From assembly GCF_026151205.1 (NCBI RefSeq), contig NC_087074.1:16441962-16505961 (forward strand): 64,000 nt of DNA. Direction: 5' to 3'. A program made the position numbers and the translations under genes. Shown here piece by piece: positions 51,466 through 62,600 of this stretch (positions are counted from its first letter, which is position 1; each line of letters opens with the position of its first letter). Under the pieces are notes generated by a model that worked only from the letters and a program-made list of their open reading frames with translations, made no database searches and had not been told where the DNA came from. The stretch comes from Bolinopsis microptera. Taxonomy: Eukaryota; Ctenophora; Tentaculata; Lobata; Bolinopsidae.

Positions 51466-54400
51466 CTACCACCAGTTGCCTCCAGCGTTACCGCCCACCT
51501 GGTCCGCTACGTTAGGATCCAACCACTTCTCTTCCGCTTTTCTCTCCTCATTTGGTTTCCTTCTTTTCGTCATCCACACCCCTGAACCTCCTCCCCTGAT
51601 CACAGTAATTATAGTTATAATTACTATTAATTAGCGCTCAGTATTTATTTACCCTAATTATCTTTTAACATAAATCTGATCAGTAAAAGTAAATCCAGCT
51701 TAAATATTGGCGGTTATGAGGCCGAGGAAAATACAAACAGACAAACAGACTGAAAGACACAAGCTCCCAGGTGACAAGCAATAACGCACCTGCCTCTACC
51801 AGCCCCGCTGTAGTTGTCATAGTAACCACCACCACCTCCTCCGTACATATCGTACCCGTAGTCGTACCCGTCCATATCACCCCCACCGTACGTAGGGTCC
51901 CCGTAGTAATCAAAGTTGGGATAGTAACCACCGCCTCCCCGACCTCCTCGGTAACCACCACGACCTCCACGTGATTTCCTCTTTTTGGCGGGAAGTCTCG
52001 GCTTGGCAAACGATATTTCAATCTGGTAAAGTAGGACGTGAGGAAATGAATATTTTGCCTTAATCCAATGTCAGGGCATATAATCAGATATATCTTTAGT
52101 CAACTGAAATCAATAACTCTAGTACTAAGCAGATGTTAAATAACCTCTGCTCCATTTAGTGTTTTTTCAGCGGTCTCCTTCGCCTTCACAGCCTCCTCCC
52201 TAGTGCTAAGATGCACAAACGCGTAGTCCCTTATCTTCTGAACCTTCTCCACTGTTCCAAACTCTCCAAACTTCTCTTTGATCATCTCCTCTGTTGTTTC
52301 ATCTGTTACGGGGGCTATGTGCAGAGACTTGACCTGGTGAGAATATTCATCACTTTTATGGTTAATTAACTGCAGTAAATTCACACATAACAAAGTTAAA
52401 CCCCCGGCGCTAGCACTCAACTATATTTAGTACAGAAAATATTGGGTATAATCAAAATATAACTTACACGTGTTATTAATAATGACCATTTTAGTACAGT
52501 AGTACTAAATTACAGTGCACAGGTAAACCACTTTACTCCAGGTAATAACAATTTCACTACAACATGTTAAGATATTACGCGACTATTGCTACCCAGTAGG
52601 TACTAACTATTGCTACCCAGTAGGTACTAACTATTGCTACCCAGTAGGTACTAACTATTGCTACCCAGTAGGTACTAACTACTGCTACCCAGTAGGTACT
52701 AACTATTGCTACCCAGTAGGTACTAACTATTGCTACCCAGTAGGTACTAACTATTGCTACCCAGTAGGTACTAACTACTGCTACCCAGTAGGTACTAACT
52801 ATTGCTACCCAGTAGGTACTAACTATTGCTACCCAGTAGGTACTAACTATTGCTACCCAGTAGGTACTAACTATTGCTACCCAGTAGGTACTAACTATTG
52901 CTACCCAGTAGGTACTAACTATTGCTACCCAGTAGGTACTAACTATTGCTACCCAGTAGGTACTAACTATTGCTACCCAGTAGGTACTAACCGAATCAGG
53001 ATCCGGCTCACTGTACCCTTGTTGAACATCAGCCCAGTCCACATTACGAATTTGTCTCCCAAAAAGAATCTTACGGTCGGTTGCACACTGACGTCTTATG
53101 TCTACAGCTGTCTTGTGATCGGCAAAATCAACAAACGCATACCCTGTACGAGTGGAGTGTTATATTTTTACAACATTTACCTGCTTTTTATAACTTATAA
53201 CTTAACTTTAAAACTTAACTTTGACATGCTTTATAACTTTTATACGTGAAATAAGGGGTCATTTATTTCAGATATCAGATCGAGATTGGTAAAATAATCC
53301 AGTGATGTCTGAAATTGAATGAAATTATGATTATAAAACATGGTTACTTTGAAAAAATATTATGATAACGACTCGACAATTATCATAAAAGTAAAATTAA
53401 ATTCTGTCAGTGATTCGCGATGTCCAGTATCCATTTCAATTGCAAAACTCAGAAGAGTAATGAGGGGAGGCAAAGGTGCAAACATTGATAAACTCCACAG
53501 TTTCAAACAACCAACAATCCCACAAACCAACCCTTGCCTCTAAAGAATCACGAGGAAGTGTTTGCAATTTTATGGATCACCTGGTCGCAAATATGAAAGT
53601 TTGGTTACTATGACAACTCTTGAAATTTGGCTAAGTAGAGTGGGTAGTAGAGGGCAGGTGTTCTGAAATCTCACGAGCATATCATCAGATAGTTTGATAA
53701 AGGAGTAATGTTTACTTTAGTACCCTTCTCTTCTCAGCGAAATTTTAGACTTAAATATTTCAGATTATACCTATGATGTGTATTCTACTCTTTGTACCAA
53801 ATTACGCCCCACACTCAGAGAAGCTGCTGAAAATGCTTTTCTTTAGACCTCGAATCTTCTTGAAGACGTCCATATGGGGACTCTTATCGTTGACCTGTTC
53901 ATTTTCATACAACATCAGGATTTATGGTTGTACTTCACAAAAATTTAATTGAATAGCAAGAGAAATAATCAGGGATTCTTGAAAGCCATGCTTGACTATT
54001 ATGATCATTACATTGTATAACCATGAAATTTGAGTCGTTGCCATCGGACATAACAACATTGGGCAAGATGGTGTCCGGTTACAGGTTACGATTATGCACA
54101 TTTCATATGCACAATATTGTTATAATAGTATTAAATTGTAACTTTTATGGGGGCTGAAAGAACACGATAAGGGGTCGTTCACACTTTACATATTACGTTA
54201 TTTTTGGCCAAACTCCCCCCTCCGTTATCAGTTTTATACATATTAGCTATTGTGTTAAAATTGCACTAGCGTAATGATTTAGCAACCCCACTCTCCCCCT
54301 GGTCTCAGTGATATATGAACGACCCCTAAAATAATATTAACATTGAAAATTATGAAAGTAAACTTATTAGTTAATCTTCGATATAATTGTTTACTATAGA

Positions 54401-55427
54401 AACCCAATAAAAGCAATAAAATCAACAACGACAAGACATGAACTCTCAAAAACGTGACACAAACCTCGATTATGGCTAGGTTCATTAAGATCTTGCTGAA
54501 CAAATACACTCTTGACCCCTGTGAAGAGTATCTGCAACTCATTCAGCAACTCTTCCTGTGTTTTCTCTTTGTGTATGTTTCCCATGTACAGCCTCTTGTT
54601 GCCCTCAGATTTAGACACGGCTATGTTAACACCTGCTCTGATCTCGTGGCCATTTAGTTCTGTTATAGCTGTAGCAGCGTGTTCTGGTGTCAGGTAACAC
54701 AGAAAGGCATATCCCCTGAATATATTATTATCAATATCATAGTATTGTTAATTTGATTGGCGTTAAGAGGAACAGAACAGTCACTTGACCTCAGGTGCCA
54801 AGTGACAACACTATAGTCATTTTGTAAAGTTTTGATGATGCCAAGTCACTAAGAATGATCTGTTGACCTTTAAAATCTGTTATATAAATTAACTACAGAA
54901 AGTTTAGATAAACTATGAATTGATTTAAGTGAGACTTTAATACATACCGGCTATTTGTAGAGGGAAGTCTCTCCATTATCAACCGCATGACATAAATTTT
55001 ACCAATCTTCTCAAAAACTGGGATAATTTCGTCTTCCTTCATCTCAGGGGGCAGGCGACCAATAAAGACCTATATAAGACAGAATTAGAATGACAAATCA
55101 GTTGGCTGTGTGATTAATTTTCAACACAAAAAGACAGCAATGGAGTGGAATGTGACAGAGGAATATTTCATAAGTCTGCCAGAGCAGATTCAAGAATTGA
55201 ACAATTTACAGTAAACAAAATATATAAATATAAAATATCAATACCTGACACTCCTCCTTAGGTTCATCTCCTGTGAAGTCTGGTGGAGGACCTCCGTAAA
55301 CACGGCTGGACGGGAATACTTCAAGTTTATAACCAGTGCGGCCTAACAGCTCCTGTATAGCATCTGAATGAGGACACTCTTCAGTTTCAGTCTTCTCATT
55401 TTCATCATTTGCTTCATTCTCGTCCAT
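51466..55427 (-). CDS. Gene B: SYNCRIP/hnRNP R-A1CF family RNA-binding protein
   Basis: Seven minus-strand exons: 55,427-55,245, 55,069-54,948, 54,715-54,465, 53,143-52,992, 52,333-52,145, 52,022-51,790 and 51,595-51,466, giving 419 aa. The N-terminal ELLGRTGYKLEVF...YGGPPPDF motif is the family signature before RRM1. RRM1 has VFIGRLPPEM and RGYAFLCY, RRM2 has LYMGNIH and RGYAFVDF ending NVDWAD, and RRM3 has SLHIAPV and DYAFVHL. The tail is Arg/Gly/Tyr-rich (RGGRGG, YDYGYDMYGGGGGG), then a basic nuclear-localisation-like KRRKP, ending GGNWW. Family members control mRNA stability, splicing and localised translation. It is shorter than vertebrate SYNCRIP. Intron 4 starts inside a 24-bp minisatellite. 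Gene A is its divergent paralogue. An acceptor-like TTTTAATCAG lies 6 nt upstream of the ATG. Confidence 0.92.
52580..52991 (-). repeat. 24-bp minisatellite carrying the gene B intron 4 donor, in frame
   Basis: About 17 near-identical copies of GTTAGTACCTACTGGGTAGCAATA (minus strand) begin exactly at the 5' splice site of intron 4 (GT at 52,991-52,990). Each unit repeats the GTTAGT donor hexamer. At 24 bp the unit keeps frame, and the exon 4 frame stays open through all copies as STYWVAIV repeats before a stop near 52,575. Confidence 0.95.
54171..54326. mobile_element. MITE of the GGGGTCGTTCACA family, copy 2
   Basis: The ends GGGGTCGTTCACACTTTACA and ATATATGAACGACCCC, with an internal ATTACGTTAT motif, mark a 156-bp unit in intron 3 of gene B. 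Confidence 0.8.
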
Positions 55428-55452
55428 ATCTACCTGATTAAAATTAATTATG

Positions 55453-55559
55453 AGGGTCGTTCACATATTAGGCTTACATAATCAGCCGAGGGGGGGGGGG
55501 GGGTGTCCAAGGGTTAAAAACTGTCCAAAAAGTGATTAAGTAATATGTGAACGAACCCC
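55453..55559. mobile_element. MITE of the GGGGTCGTTCACA family, copy 3
   Basis: GAGGGTCGTTCACATATTA and TAATATGTGAACGAACCCC bound a 107-bp unit with a poly(G) run, 25 bp upstream of the gene B start codon. It occupies the 5' flank and could affect promoter or leader sequence. Confidence 0.8.
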
Positions 55560-55999
55560 AATGTAATTTTTTCTTTGTTTCAAGTTCCACAAAGCGCAGT
55601 ATTTTATTAATCATTATTAAGTCTTTTTAGATCACTAGAATAATCAAGGTATTCAAACGATATACCAGAGGCAGCTGTTGTGGATGCCATACAAATTATT
55701 ATCTGGTGCTTGAAAAAAGAAATGGCATTTGGAAATATCTCGATATAAAACTTGTTATTTTACTCGTTCGAACGTAAGCGCTGAGCGCAAGTATGACCTT
55801 TGTTTTTTGATTGAAATAAATTTTCGTGCACATACAGAATGAATGGTTAATAATTTAATATATACTAGCAGGAACCTGTATAACCCAAAAATGCCTACAC
55901 ACAACCCTATAATAACTCACGTAATTCATAATTCATGTCAGAATTGCACATAAATTTTAGAGTTTACAGATATGGGTCAAAGTTCAAACTAAGATTCCC
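55560..55999. other. No gene seen
   Basis: AT-rich sequence upstream of gene B with no recognised element. Confidence 0.5.
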
Positions 56000-56400
56000 T
56001 TAAATTTTTGGGATGATGATTAATCACTCTACACTCGACTGTCACATGAATTCTTCAACCCGTTCTCTAGCTGGCCCTGAACGACTATTCAAAACCCTGA
56101 CCCTCTAATCTGATCACAACCCTAACCCTAACCCAATCCTTAACAAAAGCATATGCTGAAACCCTAACCCTAACGAGAAATTAGACTAACTTCCTTATAC
56201 GGTCATATCACGTGATCGAGACAGTTTTTTGCCAATATCTCGCCAAGGGAGCATTTTAACCCTATGTCATGGGGGGGGGGGGGGGGGGGGGGGGTGATTC
56301 GGAATCAGCGTCCGAAAATACATCGATCGAAGTTGGTTTCAAATGTAGGGGGCCCTTTTAGAACAATCTCGAAGATAGACTGTAAAGTGATTTAGCATGC
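56000..56400. mobile_element. Second copy of the element with telomere-like repeats
   Basis: CCCTAACCCTAACCC-type tracts (56,110-56,175), CACGTGATC, a GCCAAGGGAGCATTTTAACC block and GTGATTCGGAATCAGCG match 29,090-29,360 in reverse. A poly(G) run (56,272-56,295) replaces the CCCCC of the other copy. Clear terminal repeats are not preserved. Confidence 0.65.
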
Positions 56401-56599
56401 TCGAAATTTTTGTAAAAGTTTGTAGAGTACATGTTGTTCACTTAATTTTGTATAGTGAAAAAACTGGTGGGTTAGCCACTGTAGCACTCCAGCTAAAGTG
56501 CAGTACACAGTCAACAGTAGAGGATCTATGATCAGATTTTGTAGGTTTAGAAACCTACCAGGCCCAGGACGCGCGCCGAGTTGAACTCGTCGACGGTCC

Positions 56600-56860
56600 T
56601 ATTATATATGGAACAGATATTTTACGAGTATCACCCGTTAAATCAGATCGAGCAGTCAGTCTGGACTTAATATTTTGTCACTTCAAATAAAGTGCAGTAA
56701 GTCTATAACAATTTGATCCCATTTGTATTGATTGAGTTTATATGTTATATCAACTGAATTTACCTGAGGAATTTACCTGAGAACCCCAGGCTATTATGTT
56801 CATTAACATACGAATATAGATTTGGCGGAATGACAGGCTGAGCGCGGCCCAGTAACAACT
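56600..56860. repeat. Repeat X and reversed repeat A, copy 3
   Basis: ATATATGGAACAGATATTTTACGAGTATCACCCGTTAA (56,600-56,640) matches repeat X. Positions 56,767-56,855 are the reverse complement of the repeat A head. X and A are also neighbours at 19,378-19,850, so they may be parts of one element. Confidence 0.55.
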
Positions 56861-57002
56861 GAATAAAAATGATATACTCAATAGGCATAGGAGATGAAAT
56901 TCTTGAAAAATTACAATTCTATTTTACTTATCTACGGGGAACAATAGCATATATACATAAAGCCTTTTTGCATCTAGTAACGCGTTGTAGGTTTATGACC
57001 TA

Positions 57003-57241
57003 CGATTAACATCCGTTGCAATCAAATATTAAACCGTCGACAAGTTCATCTTGGCGCGCGCGTCTTTGTAGACGCGCGCGCCAAGATGGACTTGTCGTTG
57101 TATCACGTGGTGACCCCCACGGTCGCTTCACTATAGTCTTCGACGCTACAGGGAGAGCCGCGCACTTCGTGCGCGGCGGGTCATACAACGTATGACAAAC
57201 TTGTCGACGGTTTAATATTTGATTGCAACGGATGTTAATCG
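57003..57241. mobile_element. Fold-back element with 44-bp perfect inverted arms, a hairpin and an inserted MITE
   Basis: The arms 57,003-57,046 and 57,198-57,241 are exact reverse complements. Inside, 57,038-57,096 is a hairpin with 28-bp arms and one mismatch. The 95 bp at 57,096-57,190 form a separate unit with CGTTGTAT/ATACAACG ends and a GCCGCGCACTTCGTGCGCGGC palindrome, repeated at about 57,424-57,515. Confidence 0.8.
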
Positions 57242-57423
57242 TTTAAATTTCTTCGAAGTAGCGCTTGCCACTTACTTTTCGAAATGGCCCGGGCTACTCC
57301 ATTAACAATGGACAAATATTTGAAACAAGCATTTTACGAGTATCTATCACCCGTTGCGTAAATTATATAGCACGCTTACTGTTCGGTGCGTGGCAAACAA
57401 GCGCGCAACATGAAATAATTAAT

Positions 57424-57515
57424 AATTGTATCACGTTGTGACCCCACGGTAGTTTCACTATCGTTCTTACGATACAGGGGAGCCGCGCACTCGTGCGCGG
57501 CGGGTCATACAACGT
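57424..57515. mobile_element. Short palindromic MITE-like unit, second copy
   Basis: It matches 57,096-57,190 (TTGTATCACG ... GTCATACAACG) with the perfect palindrome GCCGCGCACTCGTGCGCGGC at 57,481-57,500. A related motif is at about 19,636-19,655. Confidence 0.7.
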
Positions 57516-57625
57516 ATGAAAAATTAATCATATACGCGAAAACTCATGGTTGATTGAGTGTATACTCATACAACGTATGAAAAATTAATCATATACGCGA
57601 AAACTCATGGTTGATTGAGTGTATA
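57506..57625. repeat. Tandem duplication of about 58 bp
   Basis: Two nearly identical copies contain ATACAACGTATGAAAAATTA, CATATACGCG and TCATGGTTGATTGAGTGTATACT. Confidence 0.9.
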
Positions 57626-59646
57626 CTGTATCGGCTTCGCTTTCGATTAAAATTTTGCTGCATTGAATAAATTTAACATAGCTTGCTGCGCTATTGATTG
57701 ACGATTGACGGTGACGATGCGAAGCAAGAATGCTAAGTTGCGTGGAGCGTCGAAGTTCTCCAAACTGCGCTAGCATAGTTTTAGGTGGTATTCCATCTAA
57801 AATTGATATGTTTGTTTCCCAAAATTTTTACACCGTCGCGTTTGTATGGTCATCCTGACGTCAATTTTAAAATATGAAACGTCTATTCTTTAATTTAAAT
57901 TAATTACTGCACTTATAAAATCACAAAAAAAAATTAAAAACGGTCCCATCAAAACTTGAATCGGCGCAACGCGCGCCGCGATCAAAATGTTTTTGCGCGC
58001 GCAAAATGAGAAATTTATAGATTTACCGAATTTAGAATCGATGCTGGTGGAATCGAGCGCTACGAAGTAAAAAATTTCCATGATAGCGTCCTTAAGAAGA
58101 AGTGTTCTATAAGGCCGATATGAGTGTAACTGTTCCGTCTTAATAAACTTGTTTTGATTTCATGTTAGCAATAGCAACCCAATTTATCTATTAGTATTAC
58201 TGTTAAAAGAATTTAAGTATTATCATGGGGTATTCTAAATATACATGAAATTGCTGTAGTGTCCTTCTGAACTTGGTTTAAAATATCATAGGGTCTGTGT
58301 TTCAGGATATTTCATATGGTGTCAATCAGTTCACGGTTTTCGTCACTGATGGCTGACACCACTTAAAGTGTAGAACTATGTGTAGAATGTATCATGGGTG
58401 CCGGGTGAGAATGCAAATCGTCACACTTGACACCACATTAGTTGTGAAACTACTTCACTGGAAACTTTTTGCTAGAATGCATTTAGATTTGCTTGACACC
58501 ACACCTTAAAAACTAGAATCTTGTTATTCCAGACCACTCGATACCTTTAGACTAAATATAAGTTATAGTATCTATTCAGGGCCGGGCCTTTGAAGTTTTC
58601 ATAGTTCATGGAAACAATTGTGAGGGATCAGTTGCATGAGATATCACTAATTTTATCTTTACGAGCAAAGTCTAGTGATGACGTGAATTAACACTAGGAT
58701 CAACTTTACCCCTCAAACCTCATCAAATCCCACATTTAGGTGACCATCCCAACTCTTGCACCCCACTGTCAGAACTCAGAGAAGAACTCAAGCTTGGCTT
58801 CGAGTTTGACCAAATTGTAAAGCCTCCATAGTCTAGACTAGATGTAGCATTGATTTTAAAGTTCCTATGCAACGTCAGGCCACTCAATTTTTTTCACATT
58901 ACATAGAAGGGATAAGGGATCTAATCACTTATTTTACCAGCCACATTTTCCAGGGTACCTGACATGTGAAATATCCTGTTTATATGGCCTTAACTATGCT
59001 GTAGACAGTATGGTATTAAGTTTTAAAAGCTTAGGATAAGATGGCCTTAAAGTTCTTTTATTTGCACATTTGATATAACAGACCCTGATCTCTTCTTTTT
59101 CATTGTATTGGCGGAGACATTGAACACATGATGAAAACTCTTCTGGGTTATATCCAAATGGCTACTTGTGTGGAGGTAATTTATCCCACGACGGCATGAA
59201 TCTAAGTAAACTTGTTATTTAATGCTGGTGCTGAAAATACTTTTGCTGACAAATTACTGCTGTTTACTTTTAATCACTTTCTGCTGGTAATGGAGTGTAC
59301 TATTTGTGGGGAGCGAGCGCAAATTTGTTTTGATACCTTTTATGGTATTATCATTGGTAATTATACGTTATAAGGTATCAGAAATAAAAATAGATTAGCA
59401 ACCCCTCCCCACAAATAGCACACTATAGAGTGCACTATTTTTTGGGAGGAGGACCAATACAATTGATTTTACCACGTGAAAGCTACTCACTGAGTTGATT
59501 GTTTTGCTCTCCTTCCCTCAAATACTACACTACTTTGCTTTTGATCATAGCGTTGCAAAAACATCTATACCTACTTTTAGATAACTTCTGAAGCTCCCCA
59601 TGAATTGGTATTTCATGTTTGAATCCTTATTCTATGATATTTTCAG
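57626..59646. other. No gene recognised; possible 5' region of the downstream gene
   Basis: Several short ORFs occur without motifs. A loose repetition of TGACACCAC phrases occurs at 58,310-58,510. A CACAAATAG-type inverted pair lies around 59,300 and 59,410 (stem arms CTATTTGTGGGGAG and CTCCCCACAAATAG), suggesting a small fold-back element. Upstream exons of the next gene could be hidden here. Confidence 0.4.
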
Positions 59647-59657
59647 AAGAAACATTG

Positions 59658-62600
59658 ATGAGCAAGTTTGATATAAAAACAGTGTTGACAAAGTTCCTTG
59701 TTTGTACTATTAAAGAAAGTTGGTTAAACTGTCCTGAGGAAATTCCTGAAGAATTGCTTCAAGGGAAAAATGTAACAAATGAAGTGGTTATTGCAATCAA
59801 TCGATGGAAAGCAGGGGTTCAGAAGAAATCAAGGTTGTTTAACAGACTGCTGAAAGCTGATGGACAATACTACAGCTCTAAAAAACTATGCAAGGATCTG
59901 GATAACATCTACAAGAGGAAGGGTGCTAGAGGAGTTAAGCTGACAGATGAGTTCATCATCCCAAACAAATCACCTCTTCCTGGTCCATCAACCCAGCTGA
60001 CACCCCTACTTAAGAAGCTGAGAATGGTGCAAACTCCAACAAGACCTAGAGAAATCACTTCATCTCGGTTACAAGGCACCAAACCAGTGACTCGTACAGT
60101 TGTTCGGGTCATTAAAGTTCAGTGCAATAAGACTGAACAAAACAGGAGAATGTGTCGACTGAAGAAGAAGATCAAATGTTTGAAAATTGACATTCGATCC
60201 TCCAAACAGATTGCTGAACAGAAATTGGCTGCAGAGAAGGTATGTGACAGTTGCTTGTTTTTTTGTATACAATCCATTCACCTCTTGGTCAGAATATATA
60301 TATAGAATTATGTCTCATCTTAATAACATTTTCATTTTTACTCAAAGGCCTAATTTTGTAATTAAAAACTTCTGTTCATGGTTGTGTATAAGTAATTTAC
60401 GAAATTCTTCTCAGGTTCAAGTTATTCAGCTTAAGGATAAGTGTGCTGTGCTTGAGGAGAAAGTTCAATCTCTACAAATCAAGTTGCAGCGTGCTGAGGA
60501 TGACATGGCTCATTCTGAAAGAGAGCTGAGTGCTAAAGAGGATGTAGCTGCTCTCCAAAGTATGTCTGAGGAGAACTTAGAGGACCTGCTTAAAGATCCA
60601 CAGACAGAGATTCCTGAGGTCAGTTTTTGCATTCAGTAATTTCATTTTTCAGTGTCTGCACTTTCTGTGACCGATTGATCATACAATGAAACATGACTTT
60701 TTTATCAAGAATGTTCCTAAGAAGTAACAACTTTTAAGTAAGTTTGTATTATAAATCAACACAAACAACCTCAGATACCAGTCAGAGATTCTCTGAAATC
60801 TATTAATCCACACCTGACGTCAGTGATAACTCAGCTGAGGAACGTTCATAAGCTGAGTTATTCAGCTTGTTTGGAATGTTTTGTGTGTGTAGGAAATGGG
60901 TTCTTCAATCAGAACTATAAGTTGGGTTAGTAAATCATAATTTCACTGATTGTAAAATTTTACAGGAAAACCTCTATTTACCTCTATTTTTTATCAAGCG
61001 TGCCCCTCTATTTACCGATGTTATTTACATCATGTATAAAATGTATGTATTTACATCATGTATAAAATGTATGTATTTCAATGTATACAACGTATACAAT
61101 GTATGTATTTAAATGTATATAATGCGACGTATACAATGTATGTATTTCAAAGTATACAACGCAAAGAGAACCCAAATAAACGGGCTCTCTTAGCCCACAA
61201 CTAGATGCGAGAAATTTGGACTAGCAAAATGTAACAAGAAACATTTGATGAAAGTGTGTGGCGTGTGCACCTTGTTTACAGGAATTGGGCCAATAAACGA
61301 ATCGTATTTGTATGCCTACTATGATATCTTAGCAGCATGTTTATTTTAATCGCATTGTTATCCAACTATGAGTTCTACATTGATTATGGTATATTGTATA
61401 TTATTAGGTACAGCATAACATTAACATTCCTTTATCACGACTTAACTTTACGTACATTAAGTACTATTACCGTTTACAATATACATTAGTTACTCTTATT
61501 TTACTCAATACTTTCATTTCGTGTTCTACTTTTTTTTCATGTTATATTTCCTTGACCTCTGTGCTCTAAGGTGGAAAGAGAGAGAAGGGCAACGATCCAG
61601 TGTATCTATAATTGAATCAGTTACACTATTACACCATTTTGTTACCATTACTCAAAAAATTCGAATGTTGGTTGGATTGGATGATCAAATTAGAATAATG
61701 ACTGGGCTCCCTGAACCGGCCCTGACTGGAATCTAATTAGGGCAAATTCCAAGCAATTTTGGGAGAAATCCCATCCTGTAACTGATGCCTCACGTAATTG
61801 TAATAAAATAAATTCGCTGCACTCCTACTAACCATGGGGGATCTTAATTAATGGGAAAATGGTTCCGTTACAGATGGTATTACAAAAATTACATGATCAT
61901 GCATCGGCCAAGAAGCGAATATCAGCGATATAAATTTTGGAACCGAGAACCGTTTAAAAGTTGTAGGACAAATTCAAGACACACTAGGCTACTCTATACT
62001 ATGGCCATTCCTAATGGTAAATTAGCAATGGTGCAAAGATGGCAGTGAAAGCTCAATAGTTAGGCCGTCATTATCTTGAAAATGAATCTGAGAGATTGAT
62101 TTGAGATGCCTGTCACAATTATTCTAATTGTGCGACTCATGTTTCACTGCCATTAGAATCTCGCTATCTCTGTAACATTTTCTGTGGGCCTCCATTTACC
62201 ACGGGGTTTTCTGTCTTCTCTTTAATTTTGAGTAAATACTTACTAGGTAATGCAAATTGTATTTTATTTCCCAAGTACCTCTATTTACCGTTCTGTTCTC
62301 TCGTTTGCAATTGTAGCTTAAGTCAAACAATCTGTATTCTTGACGGCTCAACGAAATGTATAGGTTCATTTTAAAAGCCAAAACGCTTAAATTTTGTCGC
62401 ATACACACTGTTCATGATCATGTGATTTGTCATTGAATTTCAACATTATCCTATTTCAGGGCAGTCGGCCGGGAAAACAAGAAGAGCGAGAGACATAATC
62501 CCGAAAACGTGTACCAATGATGGTAGTCAGATAACACCAGATCCTGACGGACCTTCAAGGAAGAGAAGACGAACGAAAGTAGATTCATCCACGATGGTAT

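Noticed and set aside
52575-53042. 155-codon ORF of STYWVAIV repeats as a stand-alone gene
   Set aside because: It is exon 4 of gene B running into the intronic minisatellite. It is discussed as possible read-through, not as a separate protein.
56000-56400. Chromosome end or fusion point
   Set aside because: The CCCTAA runs are short and degenerate and sit in a block also found at 29,090-29,360, so they belong to a dispersed repeat.
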